Shown here: positions 1 to 8,106 of the stretch, piece after piece
Numbering within the stretch: the first letter of the stretch is position 1
Layout of the letters: each line of letters starts with the position of its first letter
Origin: Inquilinus sp052078665
GTDB lineage: Bacteria; Pseudomonadota; Alphaproteobacteria; DSM-16000; Inquilinaceae
Length of the DNA: 64,000 nt
Assembly (NCBI RefSeq): GCF_052078665.1
Contig: NZ_JBQJIK010000041.1
Coordinates: forward strand, 1-64,000
Direction of reading: 5' to 3'
Program-made: the position numbers and the translations under genes
Notes under the pieces: model-generated
What the model was told of the DNA's origin: nothing
Databases searched by the model: none
Seen by the model: only the letters and a program-made list of their open reading frames with translations

Positions 1-47
1 TTCAGGCCCTCGGCCTCGCCTCCGTCGCCGACCCGCTCACCGCTTAA
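1..47 (+). CDS. C-terminal end of a protein cut by the window edge
   Basis: Reading from base 3, 14 sense codons end in TAA at 45-47 and give a plausible alanine/leucine-rich tail (QALGLASVADPLTA). The codons are all G/C-ending, as in the real genes here. It is too short to identify, and other frames cannot be excluded. Confidence 0.35.
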   Translation, partial: QALGLASVADPLTA

Positions 48-144
48 TCCCCCGAACCGCCGGATACGGACCCGTATGTCCGGTGGTGTGGGAGGGGGGA
101 GCCGCGAGGCTTCCCCCTATCCCGATAAGTTCAGACAGTTTTTG

Positions 145-204
145 CCTCTCCTCTCCGGGCTTGACCCGGGGATTACGGGAGAGGTCGGAGGCGCTTGCGC
201 CTCC
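145..204. repeat. compound inverted repeats in the intergenic region
   Basis: The first 300 bases have no convincing gene beyond the partial one. They hold nested inverted repeats: CCTCTCC (150-156) pairs with GGAGAGG (178-184), enclosing CCGGG-N5-CCCGG (155-169). Next comes a perfect hairpin GGAGGCGC-TT-GCGCCTCC (187-204). The string CCTCTCCGGGCTTG recurs near 238-252. The arrangement looks like a dispersed palindromic repeat rather than a classic terminator, because no T-run follows closely. Confidence 0.5.
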
Positions 205-303
205 GGGTGAGGGGGTTTTGTCGAGGCCGGGGGCCGCCCTCTCCGGGCTTGGGGACCTGCAGCAGGCAACGCGAACCATGCCCGGAAGAGCCCCCCACAG
301 ACC

Positions 304-774
304 TCAGGCCGCGGCCTCGATGTCCTCGCCGGTGCCGTGGTCGGGATGCAGGCAATGGCCGTGGCTGTGGTCGGCCAGCACCTCGATCACCCGGCAATGG
401 CCGATGGTGCCGTGGCGGCACTGCTCCACCATCCGCTCCAGCTCGACCTTCAGCGCCTCCAGCCGGGCGATGCGGGCCTGCACCGCCACCAGCTGCTCCT
501 GCGCGATCCGGTCGGCGGTGGCGCAGGGCTGGGCCGGGTCGTCGGCCAAGGTCAGCAGCTGGCGGATGGCGTCCAGCGGGAAGCCCAGCTCGCGGCTGTG
601 GCGGATGAAGGCCAGCCGGTCGCTGTGCGCCCGGCCGTAGATCCGCTGGTTGCCCAGGGTCCGCGCCGCCTCCGGCATCAGCCCGATCTGCTCGTAATAG
701 CGGATGGTCTGGACCTTGCAGCCGGTGCGGCGGGCCAGCTCGCCGATCGGCATCGCGTCGCCGCGCGCGGACAT
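304..774 (-). CDS. MerR-family heavy-metal sensor (ZntR/CadR/PbrR type)
   Basis: A 156-residue cytoplasmic DNA-binding activator, expected to bind a soft metal ion and unwind the divergent zntA promoter. The N-terminus has the MerR helix-turn-helix (IGELARRTG ... TIRYYEQIGL, residues 10-32) and a long dimerisation helix follows. Metal-ligand cysteines are C84, C119 and C127, the pattern of Zn/Cd/Pb sensors, followed by a His/Cys-rich tail (H136, H138, H140, C141, H143, H146) like CadR. The start at 774 is chosen because AAGAGGA lies 7 bases upstream; an internal ATG at 753 is possible. It is divergent from the ATPase gene with about 80 bp between, so autoregulation is likely. The exact metal cannot be read from sequence. 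Confidence 0.9.
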   Translation of the reverse strand: MSARGDAMPIGELARRTGCKVQTIRYYEQIGLMPEAARTLGNQRIYGRAHSDRLAFIRHSRELGFPLDAIRQLLTLADDPAQPCATADRIAQEQLVAVQARIARLEALKVELERMVEQCRHGTIGHCRVIEVLADHSHGHCLHPDHGTGEDIEAAA

Positions 775-785
775 GAATTTTCCTC

Positions 786-816
786 TTGAAGCTCTAGTCG
801 CTGTAGCTCCCATCTT
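786..816 (+). promoter_or_regulatory. MerR-type promoter and operator of the metal ATPase gene
   Basis: TTGAAG (786-791) and CATCTT (811-816) are separated by 19 bp, the over-long spacer typical of MerR-activated promoters. The spacer holds an imperfect dyad, AGCTCTAGT-C-GCTGTAGCT (790-808), with 6 of 9 arm bases paired. It lies between the divergent regulator and zntA, which supports the assignment. Confidence 0.7.
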
Positions 817-853
817 CCCCTGCGACGGATGTTTCGGCAAGGGAGTGCGTCGC

Positions 854-3211
854 ATGGCAGCGGCGAATGACGGGCAGGGCCGGACCCTGCGCTACCGGGT
901 CGACGGCATGGATTGCCCGAGCTGTGTCGGCAAGCTGCAGACGGCGCTCGGCCGGATCGAGGGCGTCAGCGGCGTCGAGGTCAGCTTCGCCACCGGCCTG
1001 CTGGCCCTCGGCGCGGCCGGCGCCGCCTCGAATGGCCGGGCGGTGGAAGACAAGATCCGCGCCCTCGGCTTCACCCCGACCGCGATCGAGGACACGGCGT
1101 CCCGCGCCCCGGCCCCGGCCGACGCCAGGCCCTGGTGGCACGAGCGCAAGGCGCAGCTGGTCGGCTTCACCGGACTCCTGCTGGCCGCGGCCTTCGTCGC
1201 CTCGCTGATCGTCCCGGCCGAGGCCGAATGGGCCTATCTCGCCGCGGCGCTGATCGGGCTGGTGCCGGTCGCCCGCCGGGCCGCGGCCCTGATCCGCTCC
1301 GGCTCGCCCTTCAGCATCGAGACGCTGATGGCGGTCGCCGCGATCGGCGCCATCGCCATCGGCGCGGCGTCGGAGGCGGCGGTGGTGGTGTTCCTGTTCG
1401 CCGTCGGCGAGCTCTTGGAGACCGTCGCTGCCGGCCGCGCCCGCCAGGGCATCAAGGCGCTGGTGTCGCTGGTGCCGCGCACGGCGCAGCGCGAGGCGAA
1501 TGGCGTCCTGGCCACCGTCGCGGTCGACGATCTCGCGATCGGCGACATCGTTCTGGTGCGCCCCGGCGACCGGGTGCCGGCCGATGGCGAGATCGTCGAC
1601 GGCGCGTCGGAGCTGGACGAGGCGCCGATCACCGGTGAATCCGTGCCGGTGGCCAAGGCGGCGGGCGACGCCGTCTATGCCGGCAGCATCAATGCCGGGG
1701 GCGTGTTGCGCCTCAAGGTGACGCGGGCGGCGGCGGACAACACCATCGCCCGGATCATCCACATGGTCGAGACGGCGCAGTCCAGCAAGGCGCCGACCGC
1801 CCGCTTCATCGACCGGTTCAGCGCCTGGTACACCCCGGCGGCCATGGTCGTCGCCGGGCTGGTGATCGCGGTGCCGCCGCTGCTGTTCGGCGGCGACTGG
1901 ACGGTCTGGACCTATCGCGGCCTGTCGCTGCTGCTGATCGCCTGCCCCTGCGCCCTGGTGCTGTCGACCCCGGCGGCCATCGCCTCCGGTATCGCCGCCG
2001 GCACCCGCCGCGGCCTGCTGCTGAAGGGCGGCGCGGCGCTGGAGATGCTGGGCAAGGTCAAGGCCGTGGCCTTCGACAAGACCGGCACGCTGACCATCGG
2101 CCGGCCGCAGGTCACCGACATCGTGGCGCTGGACGGAACCGAAGCAGACCTGCTGGCCCGGGCCGCCGCGGTCGAATCCGGCTCCAGCCACCCGCTGGCC
2201 CGCGCCATCCTCGACGCCGCCGCGGCGCGGGGCGTGGCCGTGCCGGCGGTGACCGGGGCCGGGGCCGTCCCGGGCAAGGCGGTGCTGGGCCGGGTCGATG
2301 GCGCGCTGCTGGCGGTCGGGTCGCCGCGCTATGCCGCCGAGCGCGGGCCGCTGCCGGCGGATCTGGCCGGGCGCATCTCCGCGCTGGAAGGGCAGGGCAA
2401 GACCGTGGTCGTGCTGCTGGCCGCCGGCCGGCCGCGCGGGCTGATCGCGCTGCGCGACGAGCCGCGCGAGGATGCCGCCGCCGCAGTGGCCGCGCTGCGC
2501 CGGGCCGGGGTGCGGCCGGTGATGCTGACCGGCGACAACCGCCGCACCGCCGAGGCCGTGGCCGGCATGCTCGGCATCGCGGTCGAGGCCGAGCTGCTGC
2601 CGGACGACAAGCTGGCGGCGATCGGCAAGCTGAAGGCCGAGGGGCCGGTGGCGATGGTCGGCGACGGCATCAACGACGCCCCGGCGCTGGCCGCCGCCTC
2701 GGTCGGCATCGCCATGGGCGGCGGCACCGACGTGGCGCTGGAGACGGCGGATGCGGCGCTGCTGAACAACCGCGTCACCGGCGTCGCCGAGCTGATCGGC
2801 CTGTCGCGCGCCACCCTGGCCAACATCCACCAGAACATCGCCGTCGCCCTCGGCCTCAAGGGGCTGTTCCTGGCCACCACGCTGTTCGGCGCCACCTCGC
2901 TGTGGCTGGCGATCCTGGCCGACACCGGGGCGACCGTGCTGGTGACGCTGAACGCGCTGCGGCTGCTGCGCCTGCTGCCCGCGGCGCGGCCGGCCGCGGC
3001 CAAGCCGGACCAGGCCCATGATCACGGGCGCGAGCATGCCCAAGATCGGGGTTACGACCATGACCACGCAGCGCCCGAGCCGGCCGACGATTGTTGCGCC
3101 CATGGCGCCTGCGGGTCACAGCCCGCGAGCGTCGCCTGCGGGGCGTGCCGGGCCCCGAACCAGGCCGCCGCCCGCACCTGCAGCCAGTGCGGCCAGGCGA
3201 TGGCGGCGTGA
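854..3211 (+). CDS. zntA: Zn/Cd/Pb-exporting P1B-type ATPase with Cys/His-rich C-terminal tail
   Basis: A 785-residue inner-membrane pump that exports divalent soft metals using ATP. The N-terminal HMA domain has MDCPSC (C21, C24). The membrane metal site is CPC (C364, C366), the phosphorylated aspartate is D408 in DKTGT, and the hinge GDGINDAP begins at 603. The late membrane motif with D690 (LADTG) is the ZntA-subgroup signature, as opposed to Cu pumps. About 70 extra C-terminal residues are unusual: a His/Asp-rich stretch, then CC, and a CxxC-x10-CxxC zinc-ribbon-like end. The start at 854 follows AAGGGAG. It is divergent from the MerR sensor, its likely activator. Confidence 0.93.
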   Translation: MAAANDGQGRTLRYRVDGMDCPSCVGKLQTALGRIEGVSGVEVSFATGLLALGAAGAASNGRAVEDKIRALGFTPTAIEDTASRAPAPADARPWWHERKAQLVGFTGLLLAAAFVASLIVPAEAEWAYLAAALIGLVPVARRAAALIRSGSPFSIETLMAVAAIGAIAIGAASEAAVVVFLFAVGELLETVAAGRARQGIKALVSLVPRTAQREANGVLATVAVDDLAIGDIVLVRPGDRVPADGEIVDGASELDEAPITGESVPVAKAAGDAVYAGSINAGGVLRLKVTRAAADNTIARIIHMVETAQSSKAPTARFIDRFSAWYTPAAMVVAGLVIAVPPLLFGGDWTVWTYRGLSLLLIACPCALVLSTPAAIASGIAAGTRRGLLLKGGAALEMLGKVKAVAFDKTGTLTIGRPQVTDIVALDGTEADLLARAAAVESGSSHPLARAILDAAAARGVAVPAVTGAGAVPGKAVLGRVDGALLAVGSPRYAAERGPLPADLAGRISALEGQGKTVVVLLAAGRPRGLIALRDEPREDAAAAVAALRRAGVRPVMLTGDNRRTAEAVAGMLGIAVEAELLPDDKLAAIGKLKAEGPVAMVGDGINDAPALAAASVGIAMGGGTDVALETADAALLNNRVTGVAELIGLSRATLANIHQNIAVALGLKGLFLATTLFGATSLWLAILADTGATVLVTLNALRLLRLLPAARPAAAKPDQAHDHGREHAQDRGYDHDHAAPEPADDCCAHGACGSQPASVACGACRAPNQAAARTCSQCGQAMAA

Positions 3212-3322
3212 CGACAGGCATCCCTCTGGGAACTTTGTCTCAAGCCCGCCGTTGAACCTCCGCAGCCGGCCGGACCGGAGCCGCGACCGGCGGGCATGAA
3301 CCATGCAGCCAGGGGGTGTGCC

Positions 3323-3757
3323 ATGGGGCTGATCAATTTCATCAAGAACGCGGGCGAGTCTCTGTTCGGCGGCGGCGAGGCCGAGGCCGCGACGGCGGAC
3401 GACCTCAAGAAGCAGATCCAGGCGCAGGGGCTCGACCCCGCCGGCGTCGACATCAAGGTCGAAGGCGACAAGGTGACGGTCGGCGGCAACGTCGCCTCCA
3501 CCGAGGTGGCGGAGAAGATCGCCCTGGCCGTCGGCAACACGCCGGGCGTCGCGGCCGTCGAGAACAACCTCGCCGCCGCCGCCCCGGCGCCGGAATCGAG
3601 GTTCCACACGGTCAAGAAGGGCGACACGCTGTCGGCGATCGCCAAGGCGGAATACGGCAACGCCAACGCCTACGCCAAGATCTTCGAGGCCAACAAGCCG
3701 ATGCTGAAGCATCCCGACAAGATCTATCCGGGCCAGGTGCTGCGCATCCCGGCCTGA
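3323..3757 (+). CDS. lysM: BON-LysM domain protein (Kbp/YgaU family)
   Basis: A 144-residue protein with the layout of E. coli Kbp (YgaU). A short N-terminal helix (MGLINFIKNAGESLFG) leads into a BON domain at about residues 20-85 and a LysM domain at about 92-142 (HTVKKGDTLSAIAKAEYGNANAY ... IYPGQVLRIPA, quoted in part). The family is known for potassium binding and osmotic/envelope stress roles. No signal peptide is seen, so a cytoplasmic location is likely as for Kbp. The start at 3323 is preceded by AGGGGG. It is monocistronic, followed by a terminator hairpin. Confidence 0.88.
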   Translation: MGLINFIKNAGESLFGGGEAEAATADDLKKQIQAQGLDPAGVDIKVEGDKVTVGGNVASTEVAEKIALAVGNTPGVAAVENNLAAAAPAPESRFHTVKKGDTLSAIAKAEYGNANAYAKIFEANKPMLKHPDKIYPGQVLRIPA

Positions 3758-3777
3758 CGCTGTCCCCGGCCGAGCCG

Positions 3778-3807
3778 AAGGCCCTGCGCACCGCCGCGCA
3801 GGGCCTT
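3778..3807 (+). terminator. Rho-independent terminator after the LysM gene
   Basis: A perfect 12-bp stem, AAGGCCCTGCGC (3778-3789) with GCGCAGGGCCTT (3796-3807), encloses a 6-base loop and is followed by CTTA. It sits 21 bases after the lysM stop codon. Confidence 0.75.
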
Positions 3808-3854
3808 CTTACCCATGTCGCGCCGCGTCCCGTTGCGCTATCAGCAGGAAGCGC

Positions 3855-5405
3855 ATGCGGGAGTCCTCGGGCTTGGCCAACGTCCTGTTCATCACCGCCG
3901 ACCAGTGGCGCGGCGACACGCTGTCGGCGGTCGGGCATCCCTGCATCCGCACCCCGGCGCTGGACGCGCTGGCGGAGCAGGGCACGCTGTTCCGGCGCCA
4001 CCACACCGTGGCCTATCCCTGCGGCCCGTCCCGCGCCTCGCTGCTGACCGGCCTGTACCCCCACACCCATCGCAGCGTGCGCAACGGCACGCCGCTCGAC
4101 ACCCGGCACACCAACCTGGCGCTGGAGGTGCGGCGCGGCGGCTGGGAGCCGCTCCTGTTCGGCTACACCGACACCTCGCTGGACCCGCGCGGCCGGGCGC
4201 CGGACGACCCGGCGCGCCACAGCTACGAAAGCGTGGCCCCGGGCTTCACCCCGGTGCTCAACCTGTCCGAGGCCAGCCGCGCCTGGATCGCCGACCTGCT
4301 GGCCAAGGGCTACGACGTGCCGGCGCCGGAGCAGGGGCGGGACCCGCTCTACGATCCCGATCCGCGGGCCGAGGCGGCGCCCGGCGGCTTCGGCCCGACC
4401 CGGATCCGGGCCGAGGACAGCGAGACCGCCTTCATGACCGACCAGGTGCTGCGCCACCTGTCGGTGCTGCACGGCAAGCCCTGGTTCGTGCACCTGACCT
4501 ATATCTGCCCGCACCCGCCCTTCGCCGCCCCGGCGCCCTGGCACCTGGCCTATGACCCGGCCGCGGTGCCGGCGCCGCTGCGGGCGGCCTCGCTGGCGGA
4601 GGAGGGGGCGCAGCATCCGCTGCTGGCCGGGCTGCACCGGGCGGTGCGGCTCGACAAGTTCCTGAACCACGCCGAAGGCCCGGCTTCGGCGCTCGACGCC
4701 GCCGGCGTCGCCGCGGTCCGCGCCGCCTATTACGGCCTGGCGTCGGAGGTCGACCACCATCTCGGCCGGGTGTTCGAGTTCCTGAAGGCGAGCGGCCAGT
4801 GGGACGACACGCTGATCGTCTTCACCTCCGATCATGGCGAGCAGCTCGGCGACCACCATCTGTTCGGCAAGCTCGGCTATTTCGACCAGTCGGCGCATAT
4901 CCCGCTGATCCTGCGCGACCCGCGGCCGGAGGCGGATGCCGGCCGTGGCCGCCAGGTCGACGACTTCACCGAATCGGTCGACATCCTGCCGACCATCCTC
5001 GGCTGGCTCGGCCTGCCGGTGCCGCGGCACTGCGACGGCGGCTCGCTGCTGCCCTTCTGCCGGGGCGAGCGGCCGCAGGATTGGCGCGACGCGGCGCACT
5101 GGTTCTACGATTTCGGCAATGTCCGCGAGCGCGTCGGCGCGGCCCGGCTGCATTCCGACCAATGCGGCGTCCAGGTGATCCGCGACGCCCGCCGCAAATA
5201 CGTGCACTGCACCGCTTTGCCGCCACTGTTCTTCGACCTGGAGCGCGACCCCGGCGAGTTCGAGGACCGCAGCGGCGACCCGGCCTATGCCGGGGAGATG
5301 CTGGCCTATGCCCAGAAGCTGCTGTCCTGGCGCATGCGGCACGAGGACCGGACGCTCAGCCACATCACGCTCGAAGGCGGCTTTTTCGAGGAAGAGGCGC
5401 GATGA
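3855..5405 (+). CDS. phosphonate monoester hydrolase / phosphodiesterase-like sulfatase-fold enzyme
   Basis: A 516-residue cytoplasmic hydrolase of the alkaline-phosphatase/sulfatase superfamily. Length and motifs follow rhizobial phosphonate monoester hydrolases: an N-terminal metal Asp pair region (ADQWRGD), the nucleophile in CGPSRASLLTG (C56, normally matured to formylglycine), the metal site SDHGEQLGDHH, and the C-terminal ALPPLFFDLERDP. Those enzymes cleave phosphonate monoesters and phosphodiesters, with promiscuous sulfatase activity. AGGA precedes the ATG. The last bases overlap the HAD gene (ATGA), implying translational coupling. The substrate is inferred from similarity; an arylsulfatase is the alternative. 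Confidence 0.82.
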   Translation: MRESSGLANVLFITADQWRGDTLSAVGHPCIRTPALDALAEQGTLFRRHHTVAYPCGPSRASLLTGLYPHTHRSVRNGTPLDTRHTNLALEVRRGGWEPLLFGYTDTSLDPRGRAPDDPARHSYESVAPGFTPVLNLSEASRAWIADLLAKGYDVPAPEQGRDPLYDPDPRAEAAPGGFGPTRIRAEDSETAFMTDQVLRHLSVLHGKPWFVHLTYICPHPPFAAPAPWHLAYDPAAVPAPLRAASLAEEGAQHPLLAGLHRAVRLDKFLNHAEGPASALDAAGVAAVRAAYYGLASEVDHHLGRVFEFLKASGQWDDTLIVFTSDHGEQLGDHHLFGKLGYFDQSAHIPLILRDPRPEADAGRGRQVDDFTESVDILPTILGWLGLPVPRHCDGGSLLPFCRGERPQDWRDAAHWFYDFGNVRERVGAARLHSDQCGVQVIRDARRKYVHCTALPPLFFDLERDPGEFEDRSGDPAYAGEMLAYAQKLLSWRMRHEDRTLSHITLEGGFFEEEAR

Positions 5406-6124
5406 CGGCCGATATCCGCGGCATCCTGTTCGACAAGGACGGCACGCTGATCGACTACGAGGCGACCTGGCTGCCGCTGAACCGCGAGGCTGCGCTGTTC
5501 GCCGCGGCCGGCGACCCGGAGCTGGCGCTGCGCCTGCTCGAGGTCGGCGGCGCCGACCCGCACACCGGCGCCGTCCGCGCCGACAGCCTGTTCGCCGCCG
5601 GGGCGACGCCGGAGATCGCCGCCGCCTGGATCGCCGCCGGCAGCCCCTACGATCTCGACCTGCTGGTGCCGGAGATGGACCGCATCTTCCAGGGCGCGGC
5701 CGCCACGATGATCCGGCCGACCGTCGCCGACCCGGCCGGGCTGTTCCGCCGGCTGCGCGGCCGCGGGCTGAAGCTGGGCATCGCCTCCAGCGACGGCGAG
5801 GCCGCGATCCGCGCCACGCTGGCGCTGTTCGACCTGCTCGATCTGGTCGATTTCATCGCCGGCTATGACAGCGGCCACGGCCACAAGCCGAATCCTGGCA
5901 TGGTCTACGGTTTCTGCGACGCCACCGGCCTGCCGCCCGGCGCCGTGCTGATGGTCGGCGACAACCGGCACGACATGGCGATGGGCCGCGCGGCCGGGGT
6001 CGGACTCTGCGTCGGCGTGCTCAGCGGCACCGGCACGACCCGGACCCTGGCCGGGCTCGCCGATCTCTGCCTGCCGGACATCGGCGGGCTGGAGGATCTT
6101 CTCGACGGGCGGCAAAGGGTCTGA
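5402..6124 (+). CDS. HAD-superfamily phosphatase (phosphoglycolate-phosphatase-like)
   Basis: A 240-residue soluble hydrolase. Motif I is FDKDGTL (D11, D13), motif II the SSD of GIASSDGE, then a lysine in GHKPNP and the acidic motif IV GDNRHDMAMGRAAG. The four-helix cap between motifs I and II is of the usual size for this family. The start overlaps the upstream stop by four bases (ATGA). The pairing suggests it dephosphorylates a product of the upstream phosphodiesterase/phosphonate hydrolase, but this is inference. The physiological substrate is unknown. Confidence 0.85.
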   Translation: MTADIRGILFDKDGTLIDYEATWLPLNREAALFAAAGDPELALRLLEVGGADPHTGAVRADSLFAAGATPEIAAAWIAAGSPYDLDLLVPEMDRIFQGAAATMIRPTVADPAGLFRRLRGRGLKLGIASSDGEAAIRATLALFDLLDLVDFIAGYDSGHGHKPNPGMVYGFCDATGLPPGAVLMVGDNRHDMAMGRAAGVGLCVGVLSGTGTTRTLAGLADLCLPDIGGLEDLLDGRQRV

Positions 6125-6193
6125 TGGGCATCGCCGGCTTTTTAGATTAAAGTCCTTGAAACATAAGGCGTCGCCCGGTGGTGGAGGTTTCAC

Positions 6194-7042
6194 GTGCCCG
6201 GTTTTCCGATCGTGGACAGCCACGTCCATATTTATGATCCAGCCATATTGTCCTATCCGTGGATGGATCATGCCCCCAGCCTGAGATCGCGGCATCTGCC
6301 GGACGTGTACGACCGGCAGCGCGACGGGGTGGCGATCGATCGCTATGTCTTCGTCGAGGTCGATGTCGCCCCGGTGCAGCGGGTCGAGGAGGCGCGCTGG
6401 GTCGATGCCCTCGCCGACCCCCGACTCGGCGGCCTCGTCGCCGCGGCGGCGATCGAGGACGGCCAGGCGGTGCGGACCGAGCTCGACGCGCTGCACGCCG
6501 CCACCCCGAAGCTGCGCGGCATCCGCCGGCTGATCCAGGGCGAGGCGGTGGATTTCTGCATCCAGCCCGGCTTCGTCGAAGGCGTGCGGCTCCTGTCCGA
6601 ATACGACCTGTCCTTCGACCTCTGCATCTTCCATTCGCAGTTCGACGCCGCGCTCGAGCTGGTGCGCCGTTGCCCGGAGATCCGCTTCGTCCTCGACCAT
6701 ATCGGCAAGCCGGGGATCCGGGACGGGGTCGACCAGCCCTGGCGCGACCAGATGCGGGCCCTGGCGGCGCTGCCCAATGTCTGGTGCAAGCTGTCGGGCG
6801 TGGTCACCGAAGCCGATCATGGGGGCTGGACCCGGGCCCAGATCGAGCCGTACATATGTCATACGATTGACTGCTTCGGCTTCGACCGCACCATGTTCGG
6901 CAGCGACTGGCCCGTCTGCGAGCTGGCCTCCAGCTATCGCCGCTGGGTCGACACGCTGGACGCCATCCTCGCGGATTCGTCGGAGGCGCAGCTGCGGCAG
7001 CTCTATCGCGACACTGCCACCGCCTTCTACCGGCTCGGCTGA
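6194..7042 (+). CDS. amidohydrolase-family sugar lactonase (L-fuconolactonase-like)
   Basis: A 282-residue TIM-barrel metal hydrolase of the amidohydrolase_2 family. It has the HxH motif in DSHVHIYDP near the N-terminus, a middle HIG (LDHIGKPG) and the late aspartate in GSDWPVCE. The GTG start at 6194 is set by GGAGG six bases upstream. The next gene, 32 bases on, is an aldose-dehydrogenase-like aldo/keto reductase. Together they fit oxidation of a sugar such as L-fucose to its lactone and hydrolysis to the acid. The sugar identity is inferred; pyrone lactonases are relatives. Confidence 0.75.
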   Translation: MPGFPIVDSHVHIYDPAILSYPWMDHAPSLRSRHLPDVYDRQRDGVAIDRYVFVEVDVAPVQRVEEARWVDALADPRLGGLVAAAAIEDGQAVRTELDALHAATPKLRGIRRLIQGEAVDFCIQPGFVEGVRLLSEYDLSFDLCIFHSQFDAALELVRRCPEIRFVLDHIGKPGIRDGVDQPWRDQMRALAALPNVWCKLSGVVTEADHGGWTRAQIEPYICHTIDCFGFDRTMFGSDWPVCELASSYRRWVDTLDAILADSSEAQLRQLYRDTATAFYRLG

Positions 7043-7074
7043 GCCCAAGACGACCTGGAGAGGACCGCCTGCCC

Positions 7075-8100
7075 ATGGACCCGATCGCGACCCGTCCGCT
7101 CGGCAAGAGCGGCGTTCCCGTCACCCAGCTCGGCTTCGGCGGGGCACCGCTCGGCGACTTCTACCAGAAGCTGCCGGATGGGCAGGCGACCCAGACCATG
7201 GCGCGGGCGCTGGAGCTCGGCGTGACCCTGGTCGACACCTCGCCGCTCTACGGCTACGGCCTGTCCGAGCACCGCTTCGGCCAGGTGCTGCGGCAGCGGC
7301 CGCGCGACAGCTACGTGCTGTCGACCAAGGTCGGGCGCGTGTTCGAGCCGCCGCGGCGCGGCGAGGCGGTGGACCATGGCGGCTGGGCCGGCGGGCTCGA
7401 GTTCAAGCCGGTGTTCGACTACAGCTACGACGGCGCCATGCGCGCCTTCGAGCAGAGCCTGATGCGCCTGGGCATCCCCCATGTCGACATCCTGCTGATC
7501 CACGACGTCGACATCTGGACCCACGGCTCGCGCGAAGCCTATGAGCAGCGGCTGCAGGAGGCCCTGGCCGGGGCCTACAAGGCGCTGCTGAAGCTGCGCG
7601 AGGAGGGCGTGGTCAAGGCGATCGGCGTCGGCGTCAACGAGGTCGAATCCTGCATGCGCTTCGCCGAGGGCGGCGACTTCGACTGCTTCCTGCTGGCCGG
7701 GCGCTACACCCTCCTGGAGCAGACCGCGCTCGACGACTTCCTGCCGCTGTGCCAGCGCCGCGACATCGGCATCATGCTGGGCGGGCCGTACAATTCCGGC
7801 ATCCTCGCCACCGGCGCGATCCCGGGCGCCAAGTACAACTACAAGGACGCGCCGCCGGAGATCCTGGAGCGGGTGTCGCGGATCGAGGCGGTGTGCCGCC
7901 GCCACGGCGTGCCCCTGCCGGCCGCGGCGATCCAGTTCCCGCTGGCCCATCCGGTGGTCGCCTCGATGATCCCGGGCGCGGTCAAGCCGGACGAGGTGGA
8001 GCGCAACCACGCCCTGATCGCGACCCCGATCCCGGCGGCATTCTGGGCCGAGCTGAAGCGCGAAGGCCTGGTGCGGGAGGATGCGCCGGTTCCGGCTTGA
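7075..8100 (+). CDS. aldo/keto reductase, D-threo-aldose (L-fucose) 1-dehydrogenase-like
   Basis: A 341-residue NAD(P)-dependent aldo/keto reductase. Catalytic tetrad candidates are D54, Y59 (VDTSPLYG), K85 (STKVGR) and the histidine of LLIHDVD. The GGPYNSGILATG segment and overall length match the branch containing D-threo-aldose 1-dehydrogenase (L-fucose dehydrogenase) and pyridoxal 4-dehydrogenase. The upstream lactonase favours an aldose-to-lactone role over pyridoxal oxidation. It is probably co-transcribed with the lactonase. It converges on the TetR gene, whose stop lies 6 bases away. Confidence 0.75.
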   Translation: MDPIATRPLGKSGVPVTQLGFGGAPLGDFYQKLPDGQATQTMARALELGVTLVDTSPLYGYGLSEHRFGQVLRQRPRDSYVLSTKVGRVFEPPRRGEAVDHGGWAGGLEFKPVFDYSYDGAMRAFEQSLMRLGIPHVDILLIHDVDIWTHGSREAYEQRLQEALAGAYKALLKLREEGVVKAIGVGVNEVESCMRFAEGGDFDCFLLAGRYTLLEQTALDDFLPLCQRRDIGIMLGGPYNSGILATGAIPGAKYNYKDAPPEILERVSRIEAVCRRHGVPLPAAAIQFPLAHPVVASMIPGAVKPDEVERNHALIATPIPAAFWAELKREGLVREDAPVPA

Positions 8101-8106
8101 GTTGAG

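Noticed and set aside
794..3103. 769-codon open frame antisense to the metal ATPase gene
   Set aside because: Its translation is Arg/Gln/Gly/His-rich with no domain, as expected for the mirror frame of a GC-rich gene.
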